Source of the DNA: Clostridium sp031626875
GTDB lineage: Bacteria > Bacillota > Clostridia > Clostridiales > Clostridiaceae
NCBI RefSeq assembly: GCF_031626875.1
Contig: NZ_JANDMF010000011.1
Location: 49,348 to 113,347, forward strand
Direction of reading: 5' to 3'
DNA: 64,000 bases
A model generated the notes under the pieces. That model was not told where the DNA came from and did no database searches. It saw nothing but the letters and a program-made list of their open reading frames with translations. Shown piece after piece: positions 61,525-64,000 of the stretch. Each line of letters begins with the position of its first letter. Position 1 is the first letter of the stretch. The translations under genes and the position numbers were made by a program.

Positions 61525-63141
61525 ATGGCAAATTATGAAATGAATCAAACAACTACTGACTACTTAAAAAATGGGGAGTTGAATGAAACAGAATTAGCAC
61601 TATTAAATAATTTGATGTATATCAAGTCCATTACAAGTAGTGATTATGAGGGAAAACCTTTAGGTGATTTTATAAATCGTATACGAAAGAAAGGTCTTGA
61701 CAAACTTGATGATCCTAATGATAACTTTGATTTCACAGCAAAAGAATGGGATAAAATACTTTCAACAGTTGAAAAAGATGAAAAACTAGCAAACTTAACT
61801 ATAAAATATCCCCATGAAGATGAATTCGGAGGACAACAAATTTGCCTTGTTAATAATTCAGGGCAAGCTACAGCGGTATTTAGAGGTACAGGCTCTAAGG
61901 AGTGGCCAGATAATTTTAAAGGAGCATATCAAACAGATACTGACTTACAATCAAATGCATTAGATTGGTTTAATAGTTTACCTTATAACAATGTAACTGT
62001 AACTGGACATTCCAAAGGTGGAAATAAGGCACAATATGTTACTATAAAATCCGATAAAGTATCTAAATGTGTTGCATTTGATGGACAAGGATTTTCAAAG
62101 GAATTTTGTGAAAAGTACCAAAATGAAATTGCAAATAACAAAAATAAGATAACATTAATTGCACCTAGTGATGATTATGTAAACATATTATTATTCAGAA
62201 TAGCAGGAAAGACTATATATACACAGCCTGAAAAATCTATGTGGGACAAGTTAAAAGATGAAGATATAGACGAAATATTAAGGGAACATTGCCCAGATAG
62301 AATGTTGCAATTTAATAAAGATGGTACAGTTTCCCTTAGAAATCAGGTGGAGCAGGAACCTATTATGGCTTTTCTTCATGAATTTACATTATATATTGAG
62401 AAAAATGCTTCATACGAAGATAAACAAGCACTATTTAACTTTATGGGAGCTTCTATTACTAGAGAAAAGGAGCGAGGAGATGGTTGGATAGATTGGATAG
62501 ATAGCAAGGTTTCAACAGGATATTATGCAATAGAAGCTTATGAGGTATTTACCAAATATCTTAAACCATTCGCTAAGCCGTTAATAGGAAGTGCAGAAAC
62601 AGAAAAGTTATGTAAGATATTATTTAACTATTATGCAAGTAAAGAAATGTCACCAACAGATTCAACAATGTTGAAATTAATTTTTGCTGATATGGCAAGT
62701 AAAATGAAGTCAGCAACACTTCCTTGTTTAAGTTCAACTCTAATAAGAGATAATATAGAACCATCAACTAAAGCCCTTGAAGGGAAAATAAGAGATTTTT
62801 CAAAAGAAGTACAAGACGAATTAAAGAGTCTAGTAAAAGAAGTCGAAGATGAGAGTTTTTTTAATTTCACAAAATGGGATGTATGGTATAGAATTGAAGA
62901 TTCTCAAGGTAAATTAAATATAGAGGAGTATCATGATGATATAAATACATACTATAAAAAATTAATAGATATTAATGGTACTAGTTTAACTGAAATAGAT
63001 AATATTTTTCAACAAGTAAAGAATATTGATTGTGAATCTGCTAGTCAAATAAATCAACACTGTGAAAAATTAAAAGATATAAAAAGAAACTTAGATAGAT
63101 TGTCTGAAGGCATTGATACTAGAAAAATAGAAGTTAGATAA
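61525..63141 (+). CDS. Putative type VII lipase effector with C-terminal LXG-like helical region
   Basis: 538 residues, no signal peptide. The N-terminal half is a DUF2974/Mbeg1-like alpha/beta hydrolase with a nucleophile elbow GHSKGG (Ser163) and oxyanion-side FRGTGSKEWPDN. A possible catalytic Asp lies in APSDDYVN. The C-terminal 190 residues are helical and end in long amphipathic helices (SQINQHCEKLKDIKRNLDRLSE). Enzyme first, targeting helices last, matches the 'reverse LXG' order described for S. aureus TslA. ATG 61525 follows AAGAGGAG; the longer frame from 61495 overlaps the previous gene. Confidence 0.75.
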   Translation: MANYEMNQTTTDYLKNGELNETELALLNNLMYIKSITSSDYEGKPLGDFINRIRKKGLDKLDDPNDNFDFTAKEWDKILSTVEKDEKLANLTIKYPHEDEFGGQQICLVNNSGQATAVFRGTGSKEWPDNFKGAYQTDTDLQSNALDWFNSLPYNNVTVTGHSKGGNKAQYVTIKSDKVSKCVAFDGQGFSKEFCEKYQNEIANNKNKITLIAPSDDYVNILLFRIAGKTIYTQPEKSMWDKLKDEDIDEILREHCPDRMLQFNKDGTVSLRNQVEQEPIMAFLHEFTLYIEKNASYEDKQALFNFMGASITREKERGDGWIDWIDSKVSTGYYAIEAYEVFTKYLKPFAKPLIGSAETEKLCKILFNYYASKEMSPTDSTMLKLIFADMASKMKSATLPCLSSTLIRDNIEPSTKALEGKIRDFSKEVQDELKSLVKEVEDESFFNFTKWDVWYRIEDSQGKLNIEEYHDDINTYYKKLIDINGTSLTEIDNIFQQVKNIDCESASQINQHCEKLKDIKRNLDRLSEGIDTRKIEVR

Positions 63142-63163
63142 AGAAAAAGAATAGGAGACAATG

Positions 63164-63577
63164 ATGATTAGTGAAGACATATTAAAAAATTTAAATTTAT
63201 ATAAAAACCATAAAGTTGATTTAGAAGAAAAAATAGAAAAATTAGAAAAACAGCTAGATTATATACATGAATTTAGACATAAATATAGAAGTTGCAAAGA
63301 AAATTTCAACTATAGTATGCACTATAGAAAACAAAATCTAGCTAAAATACAAGGTTTTGGATCAAAGGTAAATATAGCACAGTCGCATTATCTTAAAATG
63401 AATGATATGCTAAATGGAAACCAATTCAACAGTGTTATAAATAAAGTTGAGGACATAGAAATTATTTTAGCAAAAAAAACATCTAATATAGAGTTAGAAA
63501 TAAGCAAATTAAAGCAAGAAATGCAATCTTATGAAACCCAAATTAATAACCTACATTATGAGTTAAGTAACATATAA
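63164..63577 (+). CDS. Coiled-coil protein of the type VII module
   Basis: 137 residues with an N-terminal coiled coil (VDLEEKIEKLEKQLDYIHEF) and a C-terminal one (NIELEISKLKQEMQSYETQI) around a basic middle. It has no signal peptide or known domain. The second of two adjacent ATGs is preferred because AGGAG is then 6 bases upstream. It lies 22 bp after the lipase gene and is probably co-transcribed, perhaps as a third helical partner or chaperone. Confidence 0.65.
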   Translation: MISEDILKNLNLYKNHKVDLEEKIEKLEKQLDYIHEFRHKYRSCKENFNYSMHYRKQNLAKIQGFGSKVNIAQSHYLKMNDMLNGNQFNSVINKVEDIEIILAKKTSNIELEISKLKQEMQSYETQINNLHYELSNI

Positions 63578-63792
63578 CAATATTTTTTTATACGGGAGTG
63601 TATATAGATTTGTATAAAAATTCACTTTAATCAGTAGATTTATTTAGTGTACCATTTTTATGAAACTATAGTTGAGAAAATATCATAACATATATTTACA
63701 GTTAAAAAATTTTATAAAAAAATAGAGACAAACTTCACATTTTGTTGTATAAATTAATTTGCTGAAAAATCTTAACAACAGGAGTGAATTAT

Positions 63793-64000
63793 ATGTCTCA
63801 CAAAAGTATTTTAACAGAAAAATCACCAATAAAGCAATTTTTATTTGAATTTGGATTTTTCTTATACTTTTCAAAACCTGTATTAAGGCATATTGAGCAA
63901 TTTATAAAAGGGGCTATACAAAAGGGCTATAAAGGAACCGTAACTGATATCGTCCTGTTAAGCTTTGCCGATTGTCATAGAACTACCTTTGGTAAATTTT
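63793..64000 (+). mobile_element. 5' end of a transposase gene (IS element, partial)
   Basis: 69 codons running off the right edge. MSHKSILTEKSPIKQFLFEFGFFLYFSKPVLRHIEQFI is the typical N-terminus of an IS4-superfamily-like clostridial transposase. AACAGGAGTG precedes the ATG. The left inverted repeat was not identified in 63578-63792, which is otherwise non-coding. The element marks the boundary of the type VII module. Confidence 0.65.

Overview
The window is very AT-rich and reads as the chromosome of a spore-forming Clostridium (cluster I type). Evidence: divergent gerK-type spore germination genes at the left edge, purine-rich Shine-Dalgarno sites, short operons ending in U-tailed hairpins, Gram-positive wall and surface proteins, and a WXG100/type VII export module at the right edge. 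No rRNA, tRNA or CRISPR array was seen.

Layout. 1-4.2 kb: germination receptor genes (gerKA-like partial, gerKB-like), a 53-residue zinc-ribbon protein, an ECF transporter S component, a 51-residue membrane protein and trpS. 4.3-8.2 kb: O-antigen-ligase-like protein, galU, and a GT2 / DUF2304 / EamA lipid-linked sugar cassette. 8.3-11.6 kb: a secreted glucosaminidase-amidase with six 110-residue Ig-like repeats. 12.2-29.6 kb: one leftward surface-polysaccharide cluster, in transcription order rfbC, rfbB, rhamnosyltransferase-type GT2, initiating sugar-phosphate transferase, ABC-2 permease, Wzt-type ATPase, methyltransferase, two GT2 proteins, a polytopic membrane protein, rfbA, rfbD and a DUF2142 membrane protein. 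It makes dTDP-L-rhamnose and builds and exports a rhamnose-containing glycan; the LCP protein at 33.4 kb could attach such glycans to peptidoglycan. 29.7-33.3 kb: VanZ-like protein, HAD phosphatase and a chemoreceptor.

34.4-48.6 kb: a leftward signalling and surface region: FHA protein, PP2C phosphatase, transmembrane Ser/Thr kinase with extracellular TPRs, a membrane-anchored protein whose cytoplasmic tail carries 13 ETG/QTG motifs, and a 1325-residue Ig-like surface protein. Upstream of these lie a triple FMN_bind-like surface protein, the remnant of a second such protein, two EsaE/DUF5085-like small proteins, an unrecognised 303-residue protein and a decayed stretch. Three promoters here share the same architecture: an AGGACT-N2-AGTCCT-type palindrome exactly 24 bp from a TTTAC(A/T) -35 box, a second GTCC half-site next to that box, and a 17-bp spacer to the -10 box. 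They look co-regulated by an unknown activator.

48.8-59.4 kb: a cohesin-dockerin system that carries peptidoglycan-hydrolase and transglutaminase-like enzymes rather than cellulases: a membrane-anchored cohesin, two glucosaminidase-dockerin proteins, a transglutaminase-like protein with a dockerin and one without, and a divergent secreted cohesin with five sugar-binding-like repeats. 59.7-63.6 kb: a type VII effector module with WXG100 protein, two small helical partners, a lipoprotein (candidate immunity) and a GHSKG lipase with a helical C-terminal targeting-like region. A transposase begins at the right edge.

The strongest candidates for something undescribed are the kinase/FHA/ETG-array signalling unit with its shared promoter element, and the cohesin-dockerin wall-remodelling complex. 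All assignments come from reading the sequence; no database search was run.
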